A stretch of DNA of 58,361 nt from Bauldia sp. (lineage in GTDB: Bacteria; Pseudomonadota; Alphaproteobacteria; Rhizobiales; Kaistiaceae): assembly GCF_020442045.1 (NCBI RefSeq), contig NZ_JAGRLA010000014.1:1-58361 (forward strand), written 5' to 3'. The first letter of the stretch is position 1, and each line of letters begins with the position of its first letter. Shown here in pieces: positions 8,127 through 16,693 of the stretch. The notes below the pieces were generated by a model. It saw nothing but the letters and a program-made list of their open reading frames with translations, did no database searches and was not told the origin of the DNA. A program made the translations under genes and the position numbers.

Positions 8127-8615
8127 ATGAAAAGCAAACTTGGACGTACTCTGGCCGGCCTCGCCGCGCTGATGCTGATGTTTTCCTTCTATTCCTCCAG
8201 GCCGGCCGAGGCGGCGCACATCAAGATCGGCGTCCTGACCTGCGCGGCCGGCGTCCAGGTCGGGCTTCTCATCACCTCGGGTGAGCGCATCCAGTGCTCC
8301 TTCGTTCCCGACGCGACCGACAGCGAGAACTATCATGGCTTTATCCGCAAGTTCGGCCTCGACGTCGGCATCACCGCTGCTTCGGTAATCGTCTGGGCGG
8401 TGATGGCTGTCGAGGGAACCAAGTACACGCCCGGTGCTCTTGCAGGTACCTATGCCGGACTGACGGCCGAGGAGACATTGGCTCTCGGCCTCGGCGCCAA
8501 CGTCCTGGTTGGCGGTTCCCAAAAGTCGTTCGCCCTGCAGCCGCTCAGTGTTTCGGGCCAGGCCGGCCTCAACCTCGCAGTCGGCGTTTCGGTCCTGCGG
8601 CTCGAGTCCCGCTGA
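8127..8615 (+). CDS. Exported DUF992-family protein, 162 aa
   Basis: The signal peptide is residues 1-29 (ending AEAA). The rest matches DUF992 along its length: KIGVLTCAAGVQVGLLITSG, IQCSFVPDA, YHGFIRKFGLDVGITAASVI, GALAGTYAGLTAEETLALGL, GANVLVGGSQKSFALQPLSV, SGQAGLNLAVGV. Two cysteines may pair in the periplasm. It is a single-gene unit: GGAG lies before the ATG and a terminator after the stop. The function of the family is unknown. Confidence 0.9.
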   Translation: MKSKLGRTLAGLAALMLMFSFYSSRPAEAAHIKIGVLTCAAGVQVGLLITSGERIQCSFVPDATDSENYHGFIRKFGLDVGITAASVIVWAVMAVEGTKYTPGALAGTYAGLTAEETLALGLGANVLVGGSQKSFALQPLSVSGQAGLNLAVGVSVLRLESR

Positions 8616-8650
8616 CGCGGCGATCGACCTGCCGGTGGAGGACCATCTTG

Positions 8651-8690
8651 CGTCCGGCCCCTGACGAACGCGGCCGGACGTTTTCGTTTC
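8651..8690 (+). terminator. Intrinsic terminator after the DUF992 gene
   Basis: CGTCCGGCC (8651-8659) pairs with GGCCGGACG (8672-8680) across a 12-base loop and is followed by TTTTCGTTT. It lies 35 bp after the stop, just before the convergent channel gene. Confidence 0.8.
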
Positions 8691-8691
8691 C

Positions 8692-10458
8692 CTAGCCGGT
8701 TTGTGGCATGCTTCCGGCAGCCTCTTCCGCCGCGGCGGCGATCCCGGCGCGGCGTTCCTCGATCTCCCGCTCCACGCGCGCCCTGGCGTCCGTGTCGATT
8801 CCCTCGTCGCGGGTGAGATAGGCGGTCTGGCTCGGGAAGGCGAAGCCGGTTCCGGCCGTCTCGATCGCCTTCATGATCGCCAGCATCAGCGACTGCTGAA
8901 TATCGAGGAAGGCGCCATAGTCGCCGGTCATTACATAGCAGCGGACCTCCATGTCGATCGAGGACGCGCCGAAGCCGACCACCACCACCCGCGGCAGCCC
9001 CCTCGCCTCCTCCACCATCGGATGTTCGGCGAGAAGCCGGTGGATTTCCTCCGCGAGCCATTCGAGCTGCCGCGGCGATGTCTCGTATCTGAGGCCGAGG
9101 ACGTGCTGGAAGTGGCATTTCGTCCGCGCCGAATAGTTCGAGATGTGCAGCTTGGCGAGGTCTCCGTTCGGCACGGTGGTGAGAGTGCCGTCCAGCGATC
9201 GGATGCGGCTTGAGCGCGGGCCGACCGCCTCGACCGTGCCGCCGCCATCGCCGTAGTGGATGAAGTCTCCGACTCGGAACGGCCGATCGGCGAAGATCGA
9301 GACACCACCGAACAGATTCTCCACGGTCGACTGCGAAGCCAGCGCGAAGGCGAAGCCGCCAACGCCGAGGCCGGCGACCAGTCCCAGCGCCGGTATCCCG
9401 ATGTCGTTTGCCCCGTAGATGACGATCGCGCCGGCGGCAAGGATGCCGCAGACCCGTGCCGTGAGCCGAAGGAGATGGGCGTCATAGCTGTTGTCGGGAA
9501 TTCGTGGCGAAGCGATGATCGCTTCGACGACGAAGAAGCACGTGACCCAGGCGGCCCAGGCACCGGCGAGGTAAAGCAATGCCGCGACGGCGATGTCCTC
9601 CCCGGCGGCGAAGGCGCCCGAGAGATTCAGCTCGTAGTCGACAAACCAGTCGGCCAGAAGGGCCAGGCCGAACAGCAGGATCGGCGTCGTCAGGTGCCAG
9701 GCAAGCGAGACCGGCCTGGACATGTGCTTGCGGAGGCGCCGCGTCAGCCACGCCCATTGCCAGGTCGCGACGGCGACGAGCGCCGCGATCACCAGGGTGG
9801 AGAACACCTTCCACAGCGGCGTGCCAAGCACGTCGACCTGGATCGAGCGGGGCAGCCCGCGGGTCAACGTGTCGGGAAACAACGGACCTGTCAGTCGGAT
9901 CTGCTCGTTTCGCCAGTCCTCGTAGCGCACCGGCCTCAATGGCTGCTGGCCGATGATCAAGGCATGAAACTCGGGAAGGCGTTCTATGCTCTCGCCGGTG
10001 AACAGGTATTGCCCGGCCTGCGGACCATCCTCCACCTTGTCGATCTGAATCTCGGTTCCCGGAACCTCCCATTTCTTGGGCAGGTCGCCCCAGTCGCGGC
10101 CGGCAGCGCCCGGAATCGCAGCCGCCGGAACCTCCGGGATCCGGTTCAGGATATCCATCAGGTAGCCGAAGGCCGCGCCGCCGACCTTGTCGCGCGTCGC
10201 CGACGGTATCGCACGCAGGTCCATCAGGCCCCGCAGGCGGGCGATGTCGCGAAGGAGCCTGCGCTCGCCCGCCCAATCCTTGTCGGCGAGATAGTCGGCG
10301 TAGTGGCTTTCGATCACCCCCGCCTGGCTCAGGAACGACTGGAAGGTCGCGCTGGGGCTTGACGTGTCCAGCGGGGCGAGCGGGTTGACCGGCTGCGCGC
10401 CGGCGGTTCCCGCGAAGGCAAAGACAAGAAGGAGGATGTGGAAAGAAATTCTGGGCAT
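8692..10458 (-). CDS. MscS-family mechanosensitive channel with exported N-terminal domain, 588 aa
   Basis: Residues 1-22 are a signal peptide (ending GTAGA), followed by a periplasmic domain of about 180 residues. At least four hydrophobic segments then lead into the MscS core. The pore helix region is Gly/Ala-rich (ALGLVAGLGVGGFAFALASQ), followed by the conserved TVENLFGGVSIFADRPFRVG and the beta domain (GGTVEAVGPRSSRIRSLDGT, VPNGDLAKLHISNYSARTKC). The C-terminus is acidic and Arg-rich. Such channels release solutes on hypo-osmotic shock, and this is a long, multi-helix member rather than the compact MscS type. The start at 10458 has GGAG eight bases upstream and begins the signal peptide. 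It is divergent from the RTX protein gene. Confidence 0.9.
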   Translation of the reverse strand: MPRISFHILLLVFAFAGTAGAQPVNPLAPLDTSSPSATFQSFLSQAGVIESHYADYLADKDWAGERRLLRDIARLRGLMDLRAIPSATRDKVGGAAFGYLMDILNRIPEVPAAAIPGAAGRDWGDLPKKWEVPGTEIQIDKVEDGPQAGQYLFTGESIERLPEFHALIIGQQPLRPVRYEDWRNEQIRLTGPLFPDTLTRGLPRSIQVDVLGTPLWKVFSTLVIAALVAVATWQWAWLTRRLRKHMSRPVSLAWHLTTPILLFGLALLADWFVDYELNLSGAFAAGEDIAVAALLYLAGAWAAWVTCFFVVEAIIASPRIPDNSYDAHLLRLTARVCGILAAGAIVIYGANDIGIPALGLVAGLGVGGFAFALASQSTVENLFGGVSIFADRPFRVGDFIHYGDGGGTVEAVGPRSSRIRSLDGTLTTVPNGDLAKLHISNYSARTKCHFQHVLGLRYETSPRQLEWLAEEIHRLLAEHPMVEEARGLPRVVVVGFGASSIDMEVRCYVMTGDYGAFLDIQQSLMLAIMKAIETAGTGFAFPSQTAYLTRDEGIDTDARARVEREIEERRAGIAAAAEEAAGSMPQTG

Positions 10459-10506
10459 TGAAGGAACTCCGGCCGACATCGCGGTGACGACACGTCACTA
10501 CCGGAC

Positions 10507-10530
10507 GATCACAATGTGGCAAGTGTGATC
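10507..10530. promoter_or_regulatory. Inverted repeat in a divergent promoter region (candidate operator)
   Basis: GATCACA (10507-10513) and TGTGATC (10524-10530) are perfect inverted arms separated by 10 bases. They lie 49 bp upstream of the MscS gene start and about 190 bp upstream of the RTX gene. The half-site resembles CRP/FNR-type TGTGA boxes, but in the opposite (outward) arrangement, so no regulator is assigned. Confidence 0.35.
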
Positions 10531-10718
10531 ATAGTGTGCGCTCGGTTCCGGGCTCCGTATTGTCCGGGAGTCTCCACGTTCGCGCCTTTTTCCCACCCGG
10601 ACGAGCCAGCGGCATCGGGGTCGCTGCCCCCTTTTCGACACCATTGACCACCATTTGTCCACGCGTCGGGGGCAACCGACACGCGGCCGACCAGCCGGCC
10701 GGCAGAACGGAGTCCGTA

Positions 10719-11333
10719 ATGGCAACCTTCGTAGGCAGCAACTTCAACGACACCAATTACGGCAGCGAGCAGATCCAGTACGGCCTCGACGGCGCCGACT
10801 ACCTGTCACCGCAGCACGACAACAAGTCTTATTACATCTATGGCGGCAACGGCAGCGACAAGCTGTTCGGCTATGGCTACGAGGACGAACTCTACGGCGG
10901 CTCCGGCGGCGACCGAATTCGCGGGCTCGGCGATGACGACTATATCGAAGGCGGAGCCGGCAACGACAAGATATTCGGCGATTTCGGCAACGACGACCTC
11001 TATGGCGGACGAGGACGCGACACCTTCACCTTCGACACCAAGCTCAACAACAAGAACAACGTCGATACGATCTACGATTTCAGCACCGGCCGCGATGAGA
11101 TCGACCTCGCCAAATCGATCTTCACCAAGATCGGCCCGACCGACAAGACCCTCAAGAAGAACAAGTTCGTCGTCGGCAACAAGGCGGAGGATTCATCCGA
11201 CCGGATCATCTACAACGACAAGAACGGCGTCGTGAAATACGATCCCGACGGCGACGGCCCGAAGGGCGCCAAGAAGTTCGCGATCCTCGACTCCCACCTC
11301 GACCTGACGCATTCCGACTTCTTCGTGATCTGA
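10719..11333 (+). CDS. Small RTX (hemolysin-type calcium-binding) protein 1, 204 aa
   Basis: No N-terminal signal peptide. The central residues 40-105 hold calcium-binding nonapeptides of the GGxGxDxUx type (YGGNGSDKLFG, YGGSGGDRIRG, EGGAGNDKIFG, YGGRGRDTFTF). The C-terminal module (about 105-204) contains FDTKLNNKNNVDTI, KFVVGNKAEDSSDR and a hydrophobic end SDFFVI, consistent with an uncleaved type I secretion signal. I infer secretion by a type I system encoded elsewhere, with folding on outside Ca2+. ACGGAG precedes the ATG at 10719. It is a paralogue of the proteins at 43623-44312 and 47900-48700, and no enzyme domain is visible. Confidence 0.85.
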   Translation: MATFVGSNFNDTNYGSEQIQYGLDGADYLSPQHDNKSYYIYGGNGSDKLFGYGYEDELYGGSGGDRIRGLGDDDYIEGGAGNDKIFGDFGNDDLYGGRGRDTFTFDTKLNNKNNVDTIYDFSTGRDEIDLAKSIFTKIGPTDKTLKKNKFVVGNKAEDSSDRIIYNDKNGVVKYDPDGDGPKGAKKFAILDSHLDLTHSDFFVI

Positions 11334-11411
11334 TAGCCGACGGCCGGCGAGACGGGCGAGACGGCCGGAACCGTCCGGCTGCCTTGCCCATCCCGTCTGT
11401 CGCGCTTGGCG

Positions 11412-12779
11412 TCAGGCCGCCGCTTCGGTCGGCAGTCCGGCGAGCGCCATGGCAAGGTCGGCCTCGTCATAGTCGAGGTCCTGCAGCTTGCCGCCGAAAT
11501 AGTCCATGTAGGCCTGCATGTCGAAATGACCGTGGCCGCAGAGATTGAAGAGGATGGTCTCGGACTTGCCCTCCTCGCGGCAGCGGATTGCCTCGTCGAT
11601 CGCGCCCCGGACCGCGTGGTTCGCCTCCGGCGCCGGCAGGATGCCCTCGGTGCGGGCGAACTGGACGCCGGCTTCGAAGCACTTCGTCTGATGGTAGGCT
11701 TTCGCCTCGATCAGCCCGAGCTCCTTGATATGGCTGACCAGCGGCGCCATGCCGTGGTAGCGCAGACCACCGGCATGGAAGCCCGGCGGGATGAAGGTCG
11801 AGCCGAGGGTATGCATCTTGACCAGCGGCGTCAGGTGCCCGGTATCGCCGAAATCATAGGCGTATTTGCCGCGGGTCAGGCTCGGACAGGCGGCCGGCTC
11901 GACCGCCACGATCCGTACCTTTTGTCCACCGCGGAGTTGGGCGCCGAGGAACGGGAAGACGATGCCGGCGAAGTTCGAGCCGCCGCCGGTGCAGCCGACG
12001 ATGACGTCGGGATAGTCGTCGGCCATCTCGAGCTGGGCGATCGCCTCCTGCCCGACAACGGTCTGGTGCAGCAGCACGTGGTTCAATACCGAGCCGAGGG
12101 CGTATTTGGTGTCGTCACGCTGCGCGGCGACCTCCACCGCCTCCGAGATAGCGAGGCCGAGCGACCCCAGGTGGTCCGGCTTTGCTTCGAGCGCGACACG
12201 ACCGGCATTGGTCTCGCCCGAGGGCGAGGGAATGCAGCGCGCGCCGTAGGTCTCCATCAGCGCCCTGCGATAGGGCTTCTGGTCATAGGAGACACGCACC
12301 ATGAAGACCTCGACCTCGAGGTCGAAGAGCGCGCCGGCAAAGGCCAGCGACGAACCCCATTGCCCGGCGCCGGTCTCGGTCGACAGGCGCTTGACGCCGG
12401 CTTCCTTGTTGTAGAAGGCCTGCGCCACTGCGGTATTCGGCTTGTGGCTGCCGGCCGGCGAGACGCCTTCGTACTTGTAGTAGATCTTCGCCGGCGTATT
12501 CAGCGCCGTCTCGAGCCGCCGGGCACGGAAGAGCGGCGACGGACGCCACTGGCGATAGACTTCGCGCACCGGCTCGGGAATCTCGATATCCCGCTCGGCG
12601 GAGACTTCCTGGCCGATCAGCTCCATCGGAAAAAGCGGCGCGAGGTCGTCCGGCCCGATCGGCTGCTTGGTGCCGGGATGGAGCGGCGGCGCCAGCGGCT
12701 CGGGCAGATCGGCCGCGATGTTGTACCAGGTCTTCGGAATACGGCTTTCGTCGAGAAGAAATTTGACAGTATCGCTCAT
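11412..12779 (-). CDS. TrpB2-type pyridoxal-phosphate enzyme (tryptophan synthase beta-like), 455 aa
   Basis: A full-length member of the TrpB2 (TIGR01415) branch. The PLP lysine is K113 in GSHKPNTA, and the protein includes [25 protein letters not shown], the glycine-rich phosphate loop CTGGGSNF and a C-terminal NLCGHGHFD. It has the longer N-terminus of the branch (residues 1-75). TrpB2 enzymes can make tryptophan from indole and serine but often act without TrpA. No trpA or trpF is adjacent here. The ATG at 12779 has GGGAGGG upstream. It follows the dioxygenase gene by 112 bp on the same strand, so a shared role is possible but not shown. Confidence 0.85.
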   Translation of the reverse strand: MSDTVKFLLDESRIPKTWYNIAADLPEPLAPPLHPGTKQPIGPDDLAPLFPMELIGQEVSAERDIEIPEPVREVYRQWRPSPLFRARRLETALNTPAKIYYKYEGVSPAGSHKPNTAVAQAFYNKEAGVKRLSTETGAGQWGSSLAFAGALFDLEVEVFMVRVSYDQKPYRRALMETYGARCIPSPSGETNAGRVALEAKPDHLGSLGLAISEAVEVAAQRDDTKYALGSVLNHVLLHQTVVGQEAIAQLEMADDYPDVIVGCTGGGSNFAGIVFPFLGAQLRGGQKVRIVAVEPAACPSLTRGKYAYDFGDTGHLTPLVKMHTLGSTFIPPGFHAGGLRYHGMAPLVSHIKELGLIEAKAYHQTKCFEAGVQFARTEGILPAPEANHAVRGAIDEAIRCREEGKSETILFNLCGHGHFDMQAYMDYFGGKLQDLDYDEADLAMALAGLPTEAAA

Positions 12780-12891
12780 GGGTCCCTCCCCCGGCTTCCC
12801 GGGCGTCCGATCGTTGCTATTCGAGGACTGTAGCGCCCGCCGAAGCGCCCTGTCGAGCGACGCAGAGCCGCGCCCGCGAGTCGCGCCGCCG

Positions 12892-13764
12892 TCAGTTCCA
12901 CCAGCCGCGCTGTTCGCGCTTCGGATGGCGCAGGACGCCATCGCCGTCCTTCGGCGGCTCGATCTCGAGAAGGTAGCGATGCTCGGGGCTCATCCGGTCG
13001 TAGAGTTCCCTGGTGAGGTAGTCGAGCTGGACGAGCTGTTGCGGCAGGTCGCGCCGGGTATAGGTCAGGTGGATCAGCCGCCGGGGCGCGTCGCTCTCCT
13101 TCCGCGTCCCGCTGTGCCAGCCGGAGGAGTTGAGGATGACGGCGGAACGGGCCGGCGCCGTCACGAGCAGCTCGCCCGGATACGGCGCTTCGAGGTCTTC
13201 CGGCACCCGCGCAGCGTCTTCCGGTGACAACGGAGACGGCTCCCAGTCGCCCTGGTTGACCACCGGCACGTTGATCGGCGCCCACTTGTGCGACTGCGGG
13301 ATGACCCGGGTCGGCCCGTTCTCGAGCGTCATGTCGTCGAACAGGATCATCGCATTGACGACCCACCAGTCGTCGTCGAAATGCTTCGGAACGTCGACAT
13401 GGAGTTGCTGCTGGCCGTAGCCCTTCACCGGATCGCGGATATTGGCGCCGTGCACCTTGATTTCTCCAAGCAGGTAATGCGCGGCGGCAAGTACCGGCTT
13501 GATCTCAAGCAGCGGATCGAAGACCGGGGATTTGTTGAAGATGTTGGAGAGACGCCGCGAGCCCGGCTCGATATGGACTTCCTTGCCGCCGGTGTCTCTC
13601 TCGGCGGCGTGAAGCCGCTCGAATTCCTCCGCCATTGCCCTGGCCTGCGCCTCGGTGATCACGTCCTCGACGATGACGTAGCCCAGGTCATCAAGCTGGT
13701 GCTTCTGCTCGGTGGTCAACTCGTCCTTGACGCCAAGGGCGTGGAGCGCCTGCTTCGTGTACAC
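12892..13764 (-). CDS. Phytanoyl-CoA dioxygenase (PhyH) family protein, 290 aa
   Basis: Fe(II)/2-oxoglutarate-dependent oxygenase with the double-stranded beta-helix pattern. The metal-binding HxD is visible at H122-V-D124 (LHVDVPKHF), the distal histidine at H217 in [10 protein letters not shown], and a 2-oxoglutarate-binding arginine probably at about 228. Early residues read [20 protein letters not shown], the usual PhyH opening. The hydroxylated substrate cannot be told. Relatives include phytanoyl-CoA hydroxylase, ectoine hydroxylase and halogenases. The start is GTG at 13764 with GGAGG about 11 bases upstream. Genes on either side on the same strand are an ABC binding protein (upstream) and TrpB2 (downstream). 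Confidence 0.8.
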   Translation of the reverse strand: MYTKQALHALGVKDELTTEQKHQLDDLGYVIVEDVITEAQARAMAEEFERLHAAERDTGGKEVHIEPGSRRLSNIFNKSPVFDPLLEIKPVLAAAHYLLGEIKVHGANIRDPVKGYGQQQLHVDVPKHFDDDWWVVNAMILFDDMTLENGPTRVIPQSHKWAPINVPVVNQGDWEPSPLSPEDAARVPEDLEAPYPGELLVTAPARSAVILNSSGWHSGTRKESDAPRRLIHLTYTRRDLPQQLVQLDYLTRELYDRMSPEHRYLLEIEPPKDGDGVLRHPKREQRGWWN

Positions 13765-14019
13765 TCTTCCTGTCCTCCCCGAACGGTTTCTTTGGTCGGG
13801 ATTGTCTTGGCTTTTTGCCGGGCTCGCAAGATTTCTGCGACGATTTCCGCCGCGTCACCTCGCCCCCGGGACGGCGATGGAGCGCTTCTGCCTGGAAGAA
13901 ACAAGAGGGGCGTCGATCAACCGGTGGACCGCGAGCGGACCACGGCGCCGGTCGCTCGCCAACAATTCCTTCCAATCGCGCGCGACACAGGCCGCACGCC
14001 GGCTATTTCGCGGTCGGCC

Positions 14020-15120
14020 TCAGTTCACCCCGGCGCCGACCATCGTCTCCCATTCTTCGGCGGTCGTCTGGTTCGCGGCACCTTGATCCTCGATCGACGG
14101 GAAGACCACGTCGGCATAGGCATCGGCCGGCGGCATCGTCGCGGCCAGGGCTTCGGGTATCTTCTTGTATTTGACGAGATCGTCGAAGCGGATCGGATGA
14201 CAGCCGCCCTTCAACCAGCCGAGCTGGCCGTCATCCGAATAGAGGTATTCCATCCACAGCCGCGCGGCGTTCGGATGCGGCGCGTGGGCACTGATCGCCT
14301 GGACATAGGGCCGCGCGACGACGCCGCTCTTCGGGACGACGACCTCGATCCTTGGCTCCTCGACGCTGTCGCGATCGGCGAGCCCGACATAGTCCCAGCG
14401 GATGACGATCGGCGTCTTGCCTGCGATCAGCGAAGCGGCCGTGCCGGCTTCCGGAACAAAATTGCCGGCGGCGTTGAGGTCGGCAAAAAACTGCACGCCA
14501 GCCTTTCCAATCGCCGCGCCGTCGGCGTCGGCATCGGCGGCGAGGCCGGCGGCGTAGACGCTCTGCGCGGCCTGTGCCGAGCTTCGTGGGTCACCTGAGA
14601 GCGCCACCGCGCCCTTATAGGCCGCGTCGAGAAGATCCGGCCAGTCCTCCGGGATTTCCTTGACGATATCCGCATTCACCTCGAAGGCGATAACCCCGTA
14701 ATAGTCGCCATACCAGTAGCCCTCGACATCCTTCACCTCTTCGGGGATCGTGTCCCAGCTACCGACCTTGAAGGGCGCAAGAAGCCCCTCGTCACGCGCG
14801 GGTCCGGCAAAAGAGAGCCCGATATCGACAACGTCGGGCGTATCCGCGCCTGCATCCCCGGCGCTCGCCCTGATCGCTTCGAGCTGCTCGGCCGAGCTGG
14901 CTTCCGGCTGCGTCTCGTGGACTTCGATGCCGTATTTGTCGGTGAAGGCCTCGATGATGCCGCCATAGCCGCACCAGTCATGTGGCAGCGCGATCGTCGT
15001 CAGGGTCCCCTCGTCCCGGGCCGCCTGGATGAGATCGTAGGATTGCGCCTCGGCAATGCTGGCGCCGCCAGCCAATGCCGCCGCCGAAACCGAGACTACC
15101 CGCATCCACTTGAATCGCAC
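14020..15120 (-). CDS. ABC transporter periplasmic binding protein (putrescine/iron-type), 366 aa
   Basis: Signal peptide residues 1-25 (ending ASIAEA). The mature protein has the extracellular binding protein type 1/6 pattern: LIQAARDEGTLTTIALP, GYGGIIEAFTDKYGIEVHET, TPDVVDIGLSFAG, then IVIRWDYVGLADR and ARLWMEYLYSDDGQLGWLKG. The family carries polyamines, ferric iron, thiamine or sulfonates, and the ligand here is unknown. No permease or ATPase gene is adjacent: upstream is a 631 bp gene-free stretch and downstream the dioxygenase gene. It is therefore an orphan or depends on a transporter elsewhere. The start is GTG at 15120 with GAGGAG six bases before it. Confidence 0.8.
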   Translation of the reverse strand: MRFKWMRVVSVSAAALAGGASIAEAQSYDLIQAARDEGTLTTIALPHDWCGYGGIIEAFTDKYGIEVHETQPEASSAEQLEAIRASAGDAGADTPDVVDIGLSFAGPARDEGLLAPFKVGSWDTIPEEVKDVEGYWYGDYYGVIAFEVNADIVKEIPEDWPDLLDAAYKGAVALSGDPRSSAQAAQSVYAAGLAADADADGAAIGKAGVQFFADLNAAGNFVPEAGTAASLIAGKTPIVIRWDYVGLADRDSVEEPRIEVVVPKSGVVARPYVQAISAHAPHPNAARLWMEYLYSDDGQLGWLKGGCHPIRFDDLVKYKKIPEALAATMPPADAYADVVFPSIEDQGAANQTTAEEWETMVGAGVN

Positions 15121-15751
15121 GTCATTCTCCTCGCAAGAAACGCCATCGACGCGGGCCGCAACCTGCCACGCCGATCAAGGCCGCATTTGACTCGACTTGA
15201 TTCCACTTGGGTAGCATCGCAGACGCCGGTCTTCCAGACGTCCACATAATACCAGGGATCGCGAGGACTTTGATCCAGACAAGAGTGCGGCGCCGAGGGG
15301 GCCTTCGGCGCCGCACCTACTTCGGGGGATGAAAGGAGGCTGTTCGGAAACGCAAACACCCCAGCCCTGGTATCCGTTTGCTTCCCCCTCGTCTTGCGCG
15401 AGCAGCTCTTGAAGGACGCGTTCCCTGCGGCGGCTAAGGGCGGCGTCCCCGAGCAAATGGCCCTGCTCGATACACTTCGGGCCGGAACTCAACCGGCTAA
15501 CTCAAGCCGTTCCCGCTCGTGCGGGGGCTGAGTAGCCGCCGGCGGCGACAGCACGATTTCGGTTCGATGACGCTTCGATGACGGGCGACCGGGTACCGGG
15601 TTTATCCACAGGCTTCCGGCGCGGACACCGTCGATGGACGCGAAAAGACCCTTCCCGGGCGTCTGTCCGCGAATGGCGCCGTCCGGCTTACAATCACCAC
15701 CGCAAAGCTGCTATTGCAGCGCGGGGTCCCACATCGTCCGGGCAAACCGTC
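15121..15751. other. Long intergenic region containing a strong hairpin
   Basis: No supported gene in 631 bp. A perfect 12-bp inverted repeat (GTGCGGCGCCGA at 15285-15296, TCGGCGCCGCAC at 15305-15316) forms a hairpin with an 8-base loop. On the minus strand it is followed by TCTTGTCT, a poor terminator tail. A minus-strand frame of 105 codons (15492-15175) covers the hairpin but has no ribosome site and resembles no family I know. The region separates the divergent binding-protein and DHDPS-family genes and may hold the relic of a lost gene. Confidence 0.5.
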
Positions 15752-16663
15752 ATGACACCAGCTCTCACGGGCCTCTGGCCGCCTGTCGCAACACCATTTG
15801 GCGCAAACGGCGAGGTCGACCTCGCCCGCCTTGTCAGGCACAGCAAGACACTGCTCGCCGACGGAGCCCACGGTCTCGCCCTCCTCGGCACGACAAGCGA
15901 AGCCAACTCACTGACCGTCGACGAGCGGAGAAAGGTGATCGACGCGCACCTCGAGGCCGGCATTGACGCCGCGCACTTCCTGCCCGGTACCGGTGCCTGT
16001 GCGATCGGGGACGCGGTCGCCCTGACGCGGTACGCCGGCGAGGTCGGCGCGGCCGCGGTCCTGCTGCTCCCGCCCTTCTACTACAAGAACGCCACGGACG
16101 AGGGACTCTACGCCTTCGTCTCGAAGGTGATCGAGCGGGCCGGAGCACAAGCGCCCAGGATTATGCTCTATCACATCCCGCAGATGGCCGGCCTCGGCTG
16201 GTCGATCGAGCTGATCGGCCGGCTTAAGGCCGCATTCCCCGAGATCGTCGTCGGGATCAAGGATTCCGCCGGCAAATACGATCACACCGCCGCCCTTATC
16301 GAAGCCTTCCCGGGCTTCTCGGTCTTCCCCGGCGCCGAGGTCTATCTGCTGAAGGCGCTGCGCGCCGGAGCGGCCGGGTGCATCTCGGCCAGCGCCAATA
16401 TCAATGCCCGAGGCATCCGTGGCCTTCTCGACCGCTGGCAGGGACCCGGAGCCGAGGCGCTCCAGGAGGAGCTCATCGCCGTACGCAAGGCCGTGGAAAG
16501 CCACGGCATGATCCCGTCGCTGAAAGCCGTGCTCGCCGAGCGCTACCGCGACCCGGTCTGGCTCGCGGCCCGTCTGCCACTGCTGCCGATCACCGAAGAA
16601 GCCCGGGCGGCCGTCCTCGCCGACCCGGCAATCACCGGCCTCCTCGAGGCTGTCGCGACCTGA
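15752..16663 (+). CDS. Dihydrodipicolinate synthase (DapA) family aldolase, 303 aa
   Basis: A class I aldolase with a TIM barrel. The Schiff-base lysine is K170 in VVGIKDS and the catalytic tyrosine Y140 in MLYHIP. The substrate motif is GTTSE (46-50). The family includes dihydrodipicolinate synthase, N-acetylneuraminate lyase and several pyruvate-dependent lyases. The dapA of most relatives lies with smpB or other genes, and the motif details here (GLALLGTTSEANSL, PPFYYKNATDEGL) fit a catabolic paralogue better than lysine synthesis, but this is inference. The start at 15752 fits the family length; no strong ribosome site is seen. It converges with the allantoinase gene. Confidence 0.85.
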   Translation: MTPALTGLWPPVATPFGANGEVDLARLVRHSKTLLADGAHGLALLGTTSEANSLTVDERRKVIDAHLEAGIDAAHFLPGTGACAIGDAVALTRYAGEVGAAAVLLLPPFYYKNATDEGLYAFVSKVIERAGAQAPRIMLYHIPQMAGLGWSIELIGRLKAAFPEIVVGIKDSAGKYDHTAALIEAFPGFSVFPGAEVYLLKALRAGAAGCISASANINARGIRGLLDRWQGPGAEALQEELIAVRKAVESHGMIPSLKAVLAERYRDPVWLAARLPLLPITEEARAAVLADPAITGLLEAVAT

Positions 16664-16693
16664 ACGCGCTGCACGACGGCGCGCTCCGGGTTC

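Noticed and set aside
11340..11400. Hairpin between the RTX 1 and TrpB2 genes as a bidirectional terminator
   Set aside because: The stem GCCGGA/TCCGGC is short and has no T-run on either side.
15175..15492. 105-codon minus-strand frame in the gene-free region before the binding-protein gene
   Set aside because: It reads through the perfect hairpin, lacks a ribosome site and matches no family. It might be a relic but is not supportable as a gene.
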